Source: Streptomyces sp. CB01635 (lineage in GTDB: Bacteria > Actinomycetota > Actinomycetes > Streptomycetales > Streptomycetaceae). From it: a DNA stretch of 55,642 nucleotides. The stretch spans positions 1 through 55,642 of the forward strand of contig NZ_NNBL01000043.1 in the NCBI RefSeq assembly GCF_002803065.1. The letters are read 5' to 3'. Positions 1 to 7,858 of this stretch are shown here, piece by piece. Every line of letters begins with the position of its first letter. Positions within the stretch are counted from its first letter, which is position 1. A program made the translations under genes and the position numbers. Below the pieces are notes generated by a model. It was not told where the DNA came from. It searched no databases and saw only the letters and a program-made list of their open reading frames with translations.

Positions 1-1559
1 CCGCCGGTGGGCGCGGCCGTGGGCCAGCCGCCGGGGCGCCTGCCGCCACCGGCGGGGGCGGCCGTGGGCCACGCGCCGGGTGCGGCCCCGGCGGGCGGCG
101 CCGCGGGCGCGGGCTCTGCCGGAGCAACGGCCGGCGGCGCGGATACCTGAGGAGCAGGAGCAGGAGCCGGTGCCGGAGCAGGAGTAGGTGCCGGAGCCGG
201 AGTAGGTGCCGGGGCAGGAGCGGGCGCTGGAGCCATAGGGGCAGGCGCCGCTTCCCCGCCCGGTCCCGGCCCTCGCACCGCGGCCCGGGCAGCGGCAGGA
301 CCGCCCCCCGCAGGGACCTGCGCGGCCGCACCGGGGTGGGCGTCGGGCGACGGCACGTATCCCATGGCCGGGCCGGAGCCCTGTCCCGCGGGTACGAAGT
401 GGCCGCCGCGCTCCAGGCGGTCGAGCCTGGCCATCACGGAGCGGGCGTCGTCGTACGCGGCGGGCAGCAGCACGCGTGCGCAGATCAGCTCGAGCTGGAG
501 GCGGGGTGAGGTGGCGCCCCGCATCTCCGTGAGCCCCTCGTTGACCAGGTCGGCGGCGCGGCTGAGCTCGGCGCCGCCGAAGACTCCGGCCTGGGCCTGC
601 ATCCGCTCGACGACGTCGACAGGAGCGTCGATGAGGCCCTTCTCGGCCGCGTCCGGGACGGCGGCCAGGATCACCAGGTCCCGCAACCGCTCCAGGAGGT
701 CGGCAACGAACCGGCGCGGGTCGTTGCCCCCCTCGATGACGCGGTCCACGACCTCGAAGGCGGCGGCGCCGTCACCCGAGGCGAAGGCCTCGACGACGGA
801 GTCGAGCAGCGAACCGTCCGTGTACCCGAGGAGGGACGTCGCCATGGCATACGTCACACCGTCCTCGGCCGCGGCGGCGAGCAGCTGGTCCATGACGGAC
901 ATGGAGTCACGCACGGAACCGGCGCCGGCCCGCACGACCAGCGGCAGGACACCCTCCGCGACGGGGATGTCCTCCTTGCCGCAGACCTCTCCAAGGTAGT
1001 CCCGGAGCGTCCCGGGCGGCACGAGGCGGAAGGGGTAGTGGTGCGTACGCGACCGGATGGTCCCGATGACCTTCTCGGGCTCCGTGGTGGCGAAGATGAA
1101 CTTGAGGTGCTCCGGGGGCTCCTCGACGACCTTCAGAAGGGCGTTGAACCCCGCCGACGTGACCATGTGGGCCTCGTCGATGATGTAGATCTTGTAGCGG
1201 CTGCTCGCGGGCCCGAAGAAGGCCTTTTCTCGCAGGTCACGGGCGTCGTCGACACCACCGTGCGAAGCGGCGTCGATCTCGATGACGTCGATCGAACCCG
1301 GCCCGTTCCTCGCCAGGTCGCGGCAGGACTGGCACTCGCCGCACGGCGTCGGTGTGGGCCCCTGCTCGCAGTTCAGACACCGCGCGAGGATGCGCGCGCT
1401 CGTCGTCTTGCCGCAGCCGCGCGGGCCACTGAACAGGTACGCGTGATTGACCCGGTTGTTCCGCAGCGCCTGCTGCAGCGGGTCGGTCACATGTTCCTGC
1501 CCGATGACCTCGGCGAACGACTCCGGGCGATAGCGGCGGTAGAGCGCGAGAGACGACAC
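1..1559 (-). CDS. dnaX: DNA polymerase III subunit gamma/tau, 3' end outside window
   Basis: Clamp-loader ATPase of the replicative polymerase. The N-terminus (SSLALYRRYRPESFAEVIGQ) is the family signature. It is followed by a Walker A motif (SGPRGCGKTT), the four-cysteine zinc module (C-GEC-SC) and a DEAH-like Walker B (IIDEAHMVT). After the AAA+ and collar domains (to about residue 380) comes a long Pro/Ala-rich tau linker (PAPAPTPAPA-type repeats, about 120-330), still open at the left edge, so the gene is C-terminally incomplete here. I chose the GTG at 1559 because the conserved SSLALYRRYRP starts directly after it; an in-frame GTG at 1583 would add eight poorly conserved residues. The SRP RNA gene lies just upstream on the same strand. 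Confidence 0.96.
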   Translation of the reverse strand, partial: MSSLALYRRYRPESFAEVIGQEHVTDPLQQALRNNRVNHAYLFSGPRGCGKTTSARILARCLNCEQGPTPTPCGECQSCRDLARNGPGSIDVIEIDAASHGGVDDARDLREKAFFGPASSRYKIYIIDEAHMVTSAGFNALLKVVEEPPEHLKFIFATTEPEKVIGTIRSRTHHYPFRLVPPGTLRDYLGEVCGKEDIPVAEGVLPLVVRAGAGSVRDSMSVMDQLLAAAAEDGVTYAMATSLLGYTDGSLLDSVVEAFASGDGAAAFEVVDRVIEGGNDPRRFVADLLERLRDLVILAAVPDAAEKGLIDAPVDVVERMQAQAGVFGGAELSRAADLVNEGLTEMRGATSPRLQLELICARVLLPAAYDDARSVMARLDRLERGGHFVPAGQGSGPAMGYVPSPDAHPGAAAQVPAGGGPAAARAAVRGPGPGGEAAPAPMAPAPAPAPAPTPAPAPTPAPAPAPAPAPQVSAPPAVAPAEPAPAAPPAGAAPGAWPTAAPAGGGRRPGGWPTAAPTG

Positions 1560-1644
1560 GTATACGAGGTTATAGGCGCCCACTGACAACCAGGGCCGCC
1601 GCTGACGACCGCGGCCGCCGGGGGCGAGCCGCCCCGGAACGCAA

Positions 1645-1736
1645 GACGCCCCTCACGCACCCGCCAGAGCCGACCTACCCTTGCTGCCTTCCGGCCCTGG
1701 GGGAGTTCAGTCAGATAGCGCCACGTGAGGGGCTGA
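1645..1736 (-). ncRNA. ffs: Signal recognition particle 4.5S-type RNA
   Basis: Minus-strand sequence contains the invariant SRP domain IV core GGCCGGAAGGCAGCAAGGG (the GGAA-like tetraloop and asymmetric internal loop that bind Ffh). It is closed by a terminal stem made of GCCCCTCACG (minus strand, 1724-1733) and CGTGAGGGGC (1648-1657). Its position directly upstream of dnaX is the usual Streptomyces arrangement. The exact 5' and 3' ends are estimates from the stem. Confidence 0.92.
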
Positions 1737-1846
1737 GCTCCACAGTAGCGGATGCCCGGCCGGAATCACGAGCCCGGTCCCCGGCCCGATCCCCGCCCCC
1801 GGATCATGTTCGCGAGCACCCCCCAACGTCTTGTATTGTTTGCGGC

Positions 1847-1931
1847 GGAGGATTCGCCTAGTGGCCTAGGGCGCACGCTTGGAAAGCGTGTTGGGGGCAA
1901 CCCCTCACGAGTTCGAATCTCGTATCCTCCG
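1847..1931 (+). tRNA. tRNA-Ser (GGA), intact, restored by the integrated element
   Basis: Acceptor stem GGAGGAT (1847-1853) pairs with ATCCTCC (1924-1930), with discriminator G1931. The anticodon loop TTGGAAA (1879-1885) reads GGA, and there is a long class II variable arm. The T-arm is present (GAGTTCGAATCTC). CCA is encoded at 1932-1934. From 1879 onward the gene is identical to the copy at 17758, so the 5' half is host DNA and the 3' half was supplied by the AICE. Confidence 0.97.
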
Positions 1932-1970
1932 CCATTGCTCTCACCGGGCAATACGTCGAAGGGCCCCACC
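1879..1970 (+). repeat. attL, 92-bp direct repeat shared with attR
   Basis: Identical to 17758-17849. Identity starts at the anticodon loop of tRNA-Ser and stops inside the terminator loop (TCAC here, GCTTGC at attR). Just upstream the two copies differ (GC versus AG at 1877-1878). Crossover is expected in the anticodon loop region, as for other tRNA-targeting integrases. Confidence 0.93.
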
Positions 1971-1992
1971 TCACGGTGGGGCCCTTCGACGT
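1953..1992 (+). terminator. Terminator of tRNA-Ser, element-borne copy
   Basis: An 18-bp perfect stem (ACGTCGAAGGGCCCCACC and its complement) closes a TCAC loop, 21 bases after the tRNA. On the other strand it also follows the int stop codon (1998), so it can serve both convergent transcripts. Confidence 0.85.
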
Positions 1993-1997
1993 TGTCC

Positions 1998-3281
1998 TCA
2001 GACTTCGTTGTCCTGGTTTTTGTCCACAGCGAGGGTTTCTGGGGGCCCCCAGATGGCTTCAGCGATCTTCCGGGCGACGTCCTTGAGCATGGCGTCCGGC
2101 ACATGCAGGTACCGCGCCCTCATGCTTGCGGACGTGCCCGGCTCCCACCCCATGATCTGATCAATGACGCGATCCGGAACACCGAGCAGCATGAGGACGG
2201 TGGCGGCCGTGTGCCGGGCGTCGTGCAGCCGGGCATTCCGAACCCCCGCGTCTTCCAGTAGTCGCTTCCAATCGTGGTAGTCCGTGTTCGGGCTCAGCGG
2301 GCCGCCCAGCGGCTTGGTGAACACGTAGTCCGACTCGGCCCACAGGTCGCCGGCAGCCTTGCGTTCGCGCGCTTGTGACTCGGCATGTGCACGGAGCATC
2401 GAAACCAGCGGCCCCGGCAGAGGCACGGCGCGGCGGCCTGCGCGGGACTTTGTGTTCTTGGTCTCACGCCGGACCTGCACCTTGTCGGGGCAGAACCCCG
2501 CCTTCCGGCCGCACGATGAGGCTTCCGGGCACCCGTGCTCATAACGGGGGCGCAAACGGTTCCGGCGCAGCTTCAGGTACTCGTTGCGCAGGTCGACGTC
2601 AGACCAGCGCAGCCCGAGCGTCTCGCCCTGCCTCAGTCCGAGCGCCAAGGCCAGCATCCAACGGGCGCTGTTCCGGCGCTTGTTGGCTTCGAGCAACAGG
2701 CGCTGAACCTCTTCCACGGAGTAGGGCTCAACCTCTGATTCGTCCTCTTCCATCCGTGGCGGCTTCGCCAACGCGGCGGCGTTCTTCGCCGCGTAGCCGC
2801 GCCGTACCGCCTCCCCCAGCGCGGTTCGGGCGGTGCGGTGCGCCTGGTGAGCCGTACCGGCCTTGCGCTCCCCGTTCGCCTGCATACGGCGGTACAGGCT
2901 TTCCAGGTGCTCAGGCTGCAAGCGGTCAAGGCGGTGCTTGCCGACACCAGGCGCGAGGTGGACGCGAACGGCGACCTCGTAGCCGTCGTACGTGTTCTCG
3001 CTGACGGTCGGCTTTGCGATGTTCTCGACCCAGTGCTGAAGCCACTTCTCAACCGTCCACGGCTTGCCAGGCTGACGCGCCGAACCCGCGTCGCGCTGCT
3101 TCTCAAGCCTCTTGACCTCTTCAACAAGGTCATCGCGCGTCGGGCGCGTCACGTGTCGGCGGTACGGCTCCCCGTTGTCCTTGTAGCCCATCGGCACACG
3201 GGCGTGCCAACGGCCGTCCTTCCCGAAGTAGATTGCGGATTCGCCGTTGGCGCGGCGGGTGCCTTTCTTCTTCTCTGCCAC
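1998..3281 (-). CDS. int: Tyrosine-recombinase integrase of the AICE
   Basis: Site-specific recombinase (427 aa) for integration into tRNA-Ser. An N-terminal AP2-like arm-binding segment (RWHARVP..., about 20-70) is followed by a core-binding SAM-like domain (about 75-170, WLQHWVENIAKPTVSENTYDGY) and a catalytic domain. Catalytic residues visible: Arg in LGLRQGETLGLRW (about 218), HDARH (H353, R356, H357) and Tyr391 in RARYLHV. The open frame extends upstream to 3818, but I chose GTG 3281. It has an AGGAG 7 bases upstream, and the upstream extension is low-complexity Arg/Pro/Ser and crosses xis. The stop lies 6 bases past the terminator stem at attL. The 3' coding end contains a candidate integrase arm site (2007-2026). 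Confidence 0.95.
   Translation of the reverse strand: MAEKKKGTRRANGESAIYFGKDGRWHARVPMGYKDNGEPYRRHVTRPTRDDLVEEVKRLEKQRDAGSARQPGKPWTVEKWLQHWVENIAKPTVSENTYDGYEVAVRVHLAPGVGKHRLDRLQPEHLESLYRRMQANGERKAGTAHQAHRTARTALGEAVRRGYAAKNAAALAKPPRMEEDESEVEPYSVEEVQRLLLEANKRRNSARWMLALALGLRQGETLGLRWSDVDLRNEYLKLRRNRLRPRYEHGCPEASSCGRKAGFCPDKVQVRRETKNTKSRAGRRAVPLPGPLVSMLRAHAESQARERKAAGDLWAESDYVFTKPLGGPLSPNTDYHDWKRLLEDAGVRNARLHDARHTAATVLMLLGVPDRVIDQIMGWEPGTSASMRARYLHVPDAMLKDVARKIAEAIWGPPETLAVDKNQDNEV
2007..2026 (+). promoter_or_regulatory. Candidate integrase arm-type site (left)
   Basis: GTTGTCCTGGTTTTTGTCCA matches 17641-17660 (GTTGTCCTGTTCTTTGTCCA) at 18 of 20 positions in the same orientation. Each copy holds two TTGTCC motifs 11-12 bp apart, and another GTTGTCC occurs at 1991. 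Its place just inside attL, within the int 3' end, suits an arm site. The function is inferred. Confidence 0.5.
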
Positions 3282-3370
3282 AGACAGACTCCTGTTTCTT
3301 GGTTTCGAGATGGTGTGGACCGGGGGCGGCGGCCTGTCCTGTCTGGGAGTGCCGCCACCTCCGGGCGTCG

Positions 3371-3598
3371 TCAAGCGGCGCGTTGCGCGGTGCGGAGACG
3401 GGTGACGTAGTCGGCCGGGGCGTCGGCGGGGACGCGGCGGAGACGACCGACGGGTACGGACTCCAGCTCTCCGGCGCGGATGAGCTGGTAGCACGTGGTC
3501 CGGCCGATGCGGAGTCGGCGGGCGGCTTCTTCGACTGTGAGGAGAACCAGGGTCGGGTCTTCGGCGGGGGCGAGAGGGAGGGTGATGGGTTCGTCCAC
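3371..3598 (-). CDS. xis: Excisionase / MerR-type HTH DNA-binding protein
   Basis: A 75-residue protein with a helix-turn-helix of the excisionase (HTH_17) family: LTVEEAARRLRIGRTTCYQLIRAGEL at about 20-45, then VGRLRRVPADAPADYV. It starts at GTG 3598. Its position directly upstream of int is that of Xis in pSAM2-type elements, where it steers the integrase toward excision. The 89-bp gap to int contains the int ribosome-binding site and no other gene. Confidence 0.9.
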   Translation of the reverse strand: MDEPITLPLAPAEDPTLVLLTVEEAARRLRIGRTTCYQLIRAGELESVPVGRLRRVPADAPADYVTRLRTAQRAA

Positions 3599-3637
3599 GG
3601 CTCACTCCTGAAGGGCTGAGTTCACGGGCAGGTGCCG

Positions 3638-3912
3638 CCGCACAAACCGCAAAATCCGCAGAAATCCCGGGGGAGGTCGTTGACCTGCGGTGATGCGGTT
3701 CGCGGGCGAGGGTGGACCGTGCTCCGCAGAAACCCGCGATATTCCGCAAAAAATCAGGGGCGGCCGTCGACCGGCCCCGGGCTGCGGGGCGCTCGGTTTT
3801 TGCGGAATATCGCGGCATTGTGCGACGCGGCCCCGGCCGGTATAGGGCAGGGGACGCGTCGCAGGTCAGCTGGGGTGTGCGGCGCTTATTGCGGATTTTG
3901 CGGTTTGTGCGG
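3638..3912. repeat. Nested inverted repeats with CCGCAAA iterons, candidate replication origin
   Basis: This covers the 338-bp gene-free stretch between xis and rep. The outer arms 3638-3660 and 3890-3912 are a perfect 23-bp inverted repeat (built of CCGCACAAACCGC plus AAAATCCGCA). The inner arms 3734-3752 and 3797-3815 are a perfect 19-bp inverted repeat (CCGCGATATTCCGCAAAAA and complement). The unit CCGCA(A/G)AA recurs at about 3648, 3657, 3724 and 3744 on the plus strand, and as TTTTGCGG at about 3798 and 3897. The A+T-containing iterons beside rep suggest a Rep-binding origin. The promoter of xis-int must also lie here. Confidence 0.6.
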
Positions 3913-3936
3913 GAGGGATTGAGGGCGCGGCCGGGG

Positions 3937-5499
3937 TCACCGGCCGCCCTGCCGCAGGGTGGGGTGGGCCACCAGGCGGGGCGCCGGGGGACGTCCGCGC
4001 TTGCCGGTGCGCTCGGGTTGGTAGGACCGCACGTATCCGTGCTCTTCCAGCAGCGCGAGGGCGGGTTCGAGATCGGCGACGGTGGGCACCTCGCTGCGAG
4101 ACAAGACGGTGAAGACGTCCCGCCTGCTGACGTCCTCCCATCCGTTGTCCCTCAGCGCTTCCAGCACACTGCGGGCGCGGCCGACGACCGGGTCGGCGCC
4201 CATGGCGTCGAACACGGCGAGGGCGTGGGCGGTGTAGTACTCCCCCAGCTCGATGGCCGTGTGCACGGTGTCTTCGGTGACAGGATGGGCGTAGGCGTTG
4301 CCGCCGTGCTCGGCGAGGTGCAGAAGCGCGGCCATGCGGGCGGTCGCTCCAACGAGTTTCCCGGCCCAGTCGGCGATGTGACCCAGCCTCCCCCCGCGCG
4401 ACTTGAGCCACGGTTCGACCCGTTCCTGATAGGCGATCAGGGCCGCGTCCGCCTCAGGGGCGAGCTGGATGATGGCCGGGTCTGTCCAGTCCGCGAGGGA
4501 CAGGGTGAGGTCGATGACCCGGGCGGTGTAGGTGGCGGCGGTCTGTTCGGGGACCGGATCGGTGATGACCTTCCGATCACCGACCGTCGACATCGGCAGC
4601 GAATACAGGAAACGGCCTAGTAGGCCGCGCCCCTTGGCGCCCTTGATCTTTCCGATGTCCAAGAGCACGTCGGGCTGGACGGCCAGACCCATGGTCAGGG
4701 CGGGGGCATCGATGTACTCGCGGCGGGTCTGCCGGTTCACCCTCAGGCGTCCCCCGGCATGGCCTTTGAGGAAGACTTCCATGTTGGGACTGCCCGAGTA
4801 GCGGCCGGCGATGATGTCGAAGATGCCGCCCTCATCGCTCATCACCGACAGCCGACCGCCCTGTTCCGCCATGAGCGAGGTGACGGTCTCGGGTGTCGAG
4901 TCGTCGGCCAGCAGGACCGGTTCGGCTGGCACGGTGAGCGTGTCGGCGGTCTGTGCGAGGCCGATGGCGGTGGCCACCATTTCATCGCGTTTGTCGCCGT
5001 CGGCGGACGCAGCCTTGGCGGTTGCCTTGTCCGCCGCTTCCTGCGCCAGTCGCGCCGTCAGCTCCGCTTCCACGATCCTCGGCTTCATAGCCGACTTGAG
5101 CTGTTTCTCCGCCTCGTACAAGGGGTCGGTGAGCAGGCTGAAGACGGCGGACTTGCGGTTGCCGGGCGGGAGTGCGACCACGGTGAAGAGGTTGGTGGGC
5201 TCACGCCAGTTGCCGCGCACGTGGACCACCGACCGGCCGCCGGCCGCTGTGGCGAGCACGGCGAGGGCGATCGAACCGGCAAGGTCCACCGGGGTCTGCG
5301 TCTCCTCCGCGACGGCCGACACGAACTCCCCCAGCCAGGCAGGGAAGACGTGGGCGGGGAACGCCGGACGCTCACGCCGGCCGGTGAGAGGAATGGGGTC
5401 CTCCCACACGTCCGGTGCCGCCTCGTCCTCGCCGGGCACTTCTTCCAGGGTGGGCAGTCCGGCCCACAGGTCGGGACTGTCCACAGGCTGTGTAGTCAT
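3937..5499 (-). CDS. DUF3987 (YfjI-like) replication protein of the AICE
   Basis: A 520-residue DUF3987 protein, a family found with prim-pol proteins in phages and integrative elements and thought to supply primase/helicase-type functions. The ATPase-like N-terminal half contains VVALPPGNRKSAVFSLL (a Walker A-like loop at about 110-126). Further on come LLADDSTPETVTSLM, the Asp-rich SVMSDEGGIFDIIAG and KGAKGRGLLGRFLYSLP. The C-terminal part (about 440-520) resembles a winged helix (SRRDVFTVLSRSEVPTVADLEPALALLEEHGYV) ending in a basic GKRGRPP. Its ATG overlaps the stop of the upstream small gene (5496-5499), so translation is probably coupled. It faces the repeat-rich probable origin. Confidence 0.82.
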   Translation of the reverse strand: MTTQPVDSPDLWAGLPTLEEVPGEDEAAPDVWEDPIPLTGRRERPAFPAHVFPAWLGEFVSAVAEETQTPVDLAGSIALAVLATAAGGRSVVHVRGNWREPTNLFTVVALPPGNRKSAVFSLLTDPLYEAEKQLKSAMKPRIVEAELTARLAQEAADKATAKAASADGDKRDEMVATAIGLAQTADTLTVPAEPVLLADDSTPETVTSLMAEQGGRLSVMSDEGGIFDIIAGRYSGSPNMEVFLKGHAGGRLRVNRQTRREYIDAPALTMGLAVQPDVLLDIGKIKGAKGRGLLGRFLYSLPMSTVGDRKVITDPVPEQTAATYTARVIDLTLSLADWTDPAIIQLAPEADAALIAYQERVEPWLKSRGGRLGHIADWAGKLVGATARMAALLHLAEHGGNAYAHPVTEDTVHTAIELGEYYTAHALAVFDAMGADPVVGRARSVLEALRDNGWEDVSRRDVFTVLSRSEVPTVADLEPALALLEEHGYVRSYQPERTGKRGRPPAPRLVAHPTLRQGGR

Positions 5500-5801
5500 G
5501 AGGCCGCACTCCCTTCAGCGGTGGTGTGGGGGCAAATGCCGACGCTGACGCGGGCGGTCAGCCTGATGACAGCAGCGCGGCCCCGAGCGTGTTCGTGCTG
5601 CCCACAGACGCAGAGCCAGTCCGCGACGGGTACGCCCTCGCATTGGATCCGTAGCCCCGGGGTGATGCCGGTGACGGTGACCGCCTGCGGGTCAAGGCGA
5701 ACAGCAATGGGGACGCCTTCGGCGACGCCCTTTCGGTCGCCCACGACCAACCGCAGGTGCCGCCGCCCGGCGGCGCGCGGGCGGTGGGGGTGGCTGCTCA
5801 T
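5496..5801 (-). CDS. Small Cys/His protein between prim-pol and DUF3987 genes
   Basis: A 101-residue protein. It overlaps the prim-pol stop by 4 bases (ATGA) and the DUF3987 start by 4 bases, so the three genes form one translationally coupled replication cassette. The centre carries a CVCGQHEHARG segment and a later ICPHTT, giving three Cys and three His that could form a zinc site. I do not recognise a family. A role as accessory replication factor is inferred from position only. Confidence 0.7.
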   Translation of the reverse strand: MSSHPHRPRAAGRRHLRLVVGDRKGVAEGVPIAVRLDPQAVTVTGITPGLRIQCEGVPVADWLCVCGQHEHARGRAAVIRLTARVSVGICPHTTAEGSAAS

Positions 5802-6664
5802 GCCGCCCTCCCCGCAGGGCCGTTGAGGCCGTTAGCGACCGCGCGTGCCGCGTACGGCTCGGGGACGCCGACGGAGACGGCGGCGGCGATGACCTCTTGC
5901 CCGAGTGCGTCCAGGCCGCAGGGGCCGGGGCACTGTGCGTGCTGCTTGGCGAGGAACTGGGCCACCCCGAACGCCTGCGACGAGGCACCCGTTTCGGTAC
6001 GAGCCAGGACCAGGGCCAGGCCGCGTTCCAGGCCGGTGCGGACATAGGCCGGCGTGTGGCGGCAGCCTGTGGCCACTCTTGCGTCCCACGTGGCGCGGCC
6101 AAGTGAAGAGACCACGTCCCCGCGGGCGGGGGTGGTCTCTTCCTTCTCGACCAGGGCGCGGACGGCGTCCGGCAGGGGCGTCATGGTGCCAGTGCCGGGA
6201 CCGAGCCAACGGGCATACTGCATGAGCGACTTGATGTCGACGCCGGGGCGTACGGCGTTGGCTGACCGCATCGGCCCCAGGTAGATCCAGTGCTCTCCCC
6301 GGGTGGTGGGCACGGTCCGGGTCGGCGGCAGGCTCTCGCGGGCCCACGCGACCGCGTCGGCGTCGTCCAGGTCGACGACCGTGAGCCCGGCCCCGCCGGG
6401 GTGGTAGGCGACGGCCGAGGCCTGCACCAACGCGAACATCCATGCCTTCGAGGTGAGGACGTCGGGGTTCGTGGTGGCGGCGGCCCATGCGTGGCAGGGG
6501 CGTAGGCAGCGGCACGGGCCAGCCATCTTCATGTTCGGTCGGCCGCCGCACGCGTTCCTGGCGCACTCGCAGCAGTTGCCGAAGGGCACCTTCCCGGCCC
6601 GTAGCGGCAGCACGGGCACGCCGGATGTGGCGAGACTCAGGGCGGTGTGCAGGTGCTCCTTCAT
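5798..6664 (-). CDS. Bifunctional DNA primase/polymerase (prim-pol) of the AICE
   Basis: A 288-residue prim-pol-domain protein expected to prime and extend DNA at the element's origin. Features: ALSLATSGVPVLPLRAGKVPF at the N-terminus, a Cys-rich zinc stem (CCECARNACGG with later C-C-C) at about 30-60, the catalytic-type LTVVDLDD at about 93-100, then TRGEHWIYLG and the PGVDIK motif characteristic of the family. The C-terminal part is helical. It starts at ATG 6664, overlapping the methylase stop by 4 bases. Together with the DUF3987 gene it matches the RepPP type of AICE replication module. Confidence 0.88.
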   Translation of the reverse strand: MKEHLHTALSLATSGVPVLPLRAGKVPFGNCCECARNACGGRPNMKMAGPCRCLRPCHAWAAATTNPDVLTSKAWMFALVQASAVAYHPGGAGLTVVDLDDADAVAWARESLPPTRTVPTTRGEHWIYLGPMRSANAVRPGVDIKSLMQYARWLGPGTGTMTPLPDAVRALVEKEETTPARGDVVSSLGRATWDARVATGCRHTPAYVRTGLERGLALVLARTETGASSQAFGVAQFLAKQHAQCPGPCGLDALGQEVIAAAVSVGVPEPYAARAVANGLNGPAGRAA

Positions 6665-7389
6665 GCCGCCACCCCCAGGCCGGCGCGAGAGACGCGGAAG
6701 GCCCGGCCGATGTACTCGCTGTAGGCGGGCGGGATGGCCTCCGTCAGCTCCTCGCGCACATCGGTCCAGGTGATGCCGAGGGCCTCTTGAAGCTGAGGGA
6801 TGGTCGGCTTGCCCCCGCCGTTGCCGTACGCGGCGACGTACGGGCCGTCGTAGAACCGGCCGTGCCGGTATCCCCGAACCCGGCCCCGGTGCGGCACGTG
6901 GGTCGGCTGCGGGGCGGTCCAGCCGCCCAATTCGAAGTTGCGGTGCCGGATGACCCCGAGCCCGTACATCTCGCCGCACAGGGTCAGGTCTTTGCGGATC
7001 CTCGCGCGGCCGTTGGGCTGCTCGATGACGTACGGCAGGCCGGTCTTTTCGAGCAGGTCCCGTGAGGGGGCGACCAGGTCGACGTGAACGCCGCCCCATC
7101 CCTGAGACCGGTTCGTGCCGACGGTCAGGGCGCACTGGTCCTGGCAGGGCGGGGAGGCGTGGACGAACGCGTACCGCTCGATCTCTCCCGTGGCGATGAG
7201 GCGGGCGAGGTACTCCAACGCGTCGCCCCGGTGCTGCGGGAAGGGGTAGTTGGGCCGGTCGGCGATGTCGCAGCCGTCCACGACGAATCCCGCTCGGAGG
7301 TAGCCCATGGCGGCGCCGCCGGCACAGGAGAACAGGTCGAGCAGGCGGGGCCGGGAGCGCTCTCGCCTGATGTTGGTGGTTTGGGTCAT
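6661..7389 (-). CDS. DNA cytosine-5 methyltransferase-like protein of the AICE
   Basis: A 242-residue C5-methylase homologue. Motif I (LDLFSCAGGAAMGYLRAGF, about 17-35) binds SAM. SPPCQDQCA (about 89) is motif IV with the catalytic Cys. YVIEQPNGRA matches motif VI (ENV-like, here EQPN). It is short for the family and the target-recognition region is small (CGEMYG...HRNFELGGW), as in phage and plasmid orphan methylases. No restriction endonuclease lies nearby. It overlaps the prim-pol gene by 4 bases, placing methylation inside the replication operon. A role in host-restriction evasion or origin marking is inferred. I chose ATG 7389 because the open frame upstream is low-complexity. Confidence 0.87.
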   Translation of the reverse strand: MTQTTNIRRERSRPRLLDLFSCAGGAAMGYLRAGFVVDGCDIADRPNYPFPQHRGDALEYLARLIATGEIERYAFVHASPPCQDQCALTVGTNRSQGWGGVHVDLVAPSRDLLEKTGLPYVIEQPNGRARIRKDLTLCGEMYGLGVIRHRNFELGGWTAPQPTHVPHRGRVRGYRHGRFYDGPYVAAYGNGGGKPTIPQLQEALGITWTDVREELTEAIPPAYSEYIGRAFRVSRAGLGVAA

Positions 7390-7426
7390 GCTGGAGGTCT
7401 CCAGTTCCTTCGTGGGTACTGGCTGG

Positions 7427-7471
7427 CAAGGGCGGCCCCGTGACTTTGGCGAGATGCGGGGGCCGCCCTTG
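7427..7471 (-). terminator. Hairpin between the conjugation genes and the replication cassette
   Basis: A perfect 13-bp inverted repeat (CAAGGGCGGCCCC and complement) with a 19-nt loop, lying in the 88-bp gap upstream of the methylase. There is no U-tract, so it may be an attenuator or mRNA stabiliser instead of a strong terminator. Confidence 0.5.
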
Positions 7472-7477
7472 GCGTAG

Positions 7478-7858
7478 CTACAGGTCGTGGTCGTCGTCGG
7501 GGAGGGGCCCGGACCAGCCGAGCGGGGCGAGCGCGTTGTGTGTGCGGTCGAGGTGCTCGGTGAGGGTCTGGGTGATGATCGCGGCGGAGGCGAGGGCGGA
7601 ACGGGCCTCGGCGAGGTGGTCGCCCGGGGCGCCGTAGTCCGCGGTGACCGCACCGGTCTTGACGAGCGTCCCCAGGAAGCCGGAGAGCTGGTCGAAGCTC
7701 TGCGGCAGACGCTGCGTGAGCGTCCTGAGCGAGGCGACCACCTTGTACGCGTCGCCGGGGTAGATCAGGTTTCCTTTGGCGGCCTGCGTGGCGTGGTTGA
7801 GGTTGCGGACCGCTTCAGCGGCCTTGCCCGCGAGGTCTGTCGGGTTGGCGTTCGTCAT
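7478..7858 (-). CDS. Hypothetical AICE protein, helical
   Basis: A 126-residue predicted all-helical soluble protein (TDLAGKAAEAVRNLNHATQ..., LRTLTQRLPQSFDQLSGFLG, HLAEARSALASAAIITQTL) ending in an acidic DDDHDL. I recognise no catalytic motif. The spacing of hydrophobic residues suggests a helical bundle, in the manner of small WXG-like or ICE-encoded accessory proteins, but no WXG motif is present. It overlaps the upstream lipoprotein gene by 4 bases (ATGA at 7855-7858), so it is cotranslated with it. Confidence 0.72.
   Translation of the reverse strand: MTNANPTDLAGKAAEAVRNLNHATQAAKGNLIYPGDAYKVVASLRTLTQRLPQSFDQLSGFLGTLVKTGAVTADYGAPGDHLAEARSALASAAIITQTLTEHLDRTHNALAPLGWSGPLPDDDHDL

Noticed and set aside
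3282..3818. N-terminal extension of the integrase frame up to 3818
   Set aside because: The extension is Arg/Pro/Ser low complexity, runs through xis and the origin-like repeats, and GTG 3281 has a proper ribosome-binding site and family-typical length.
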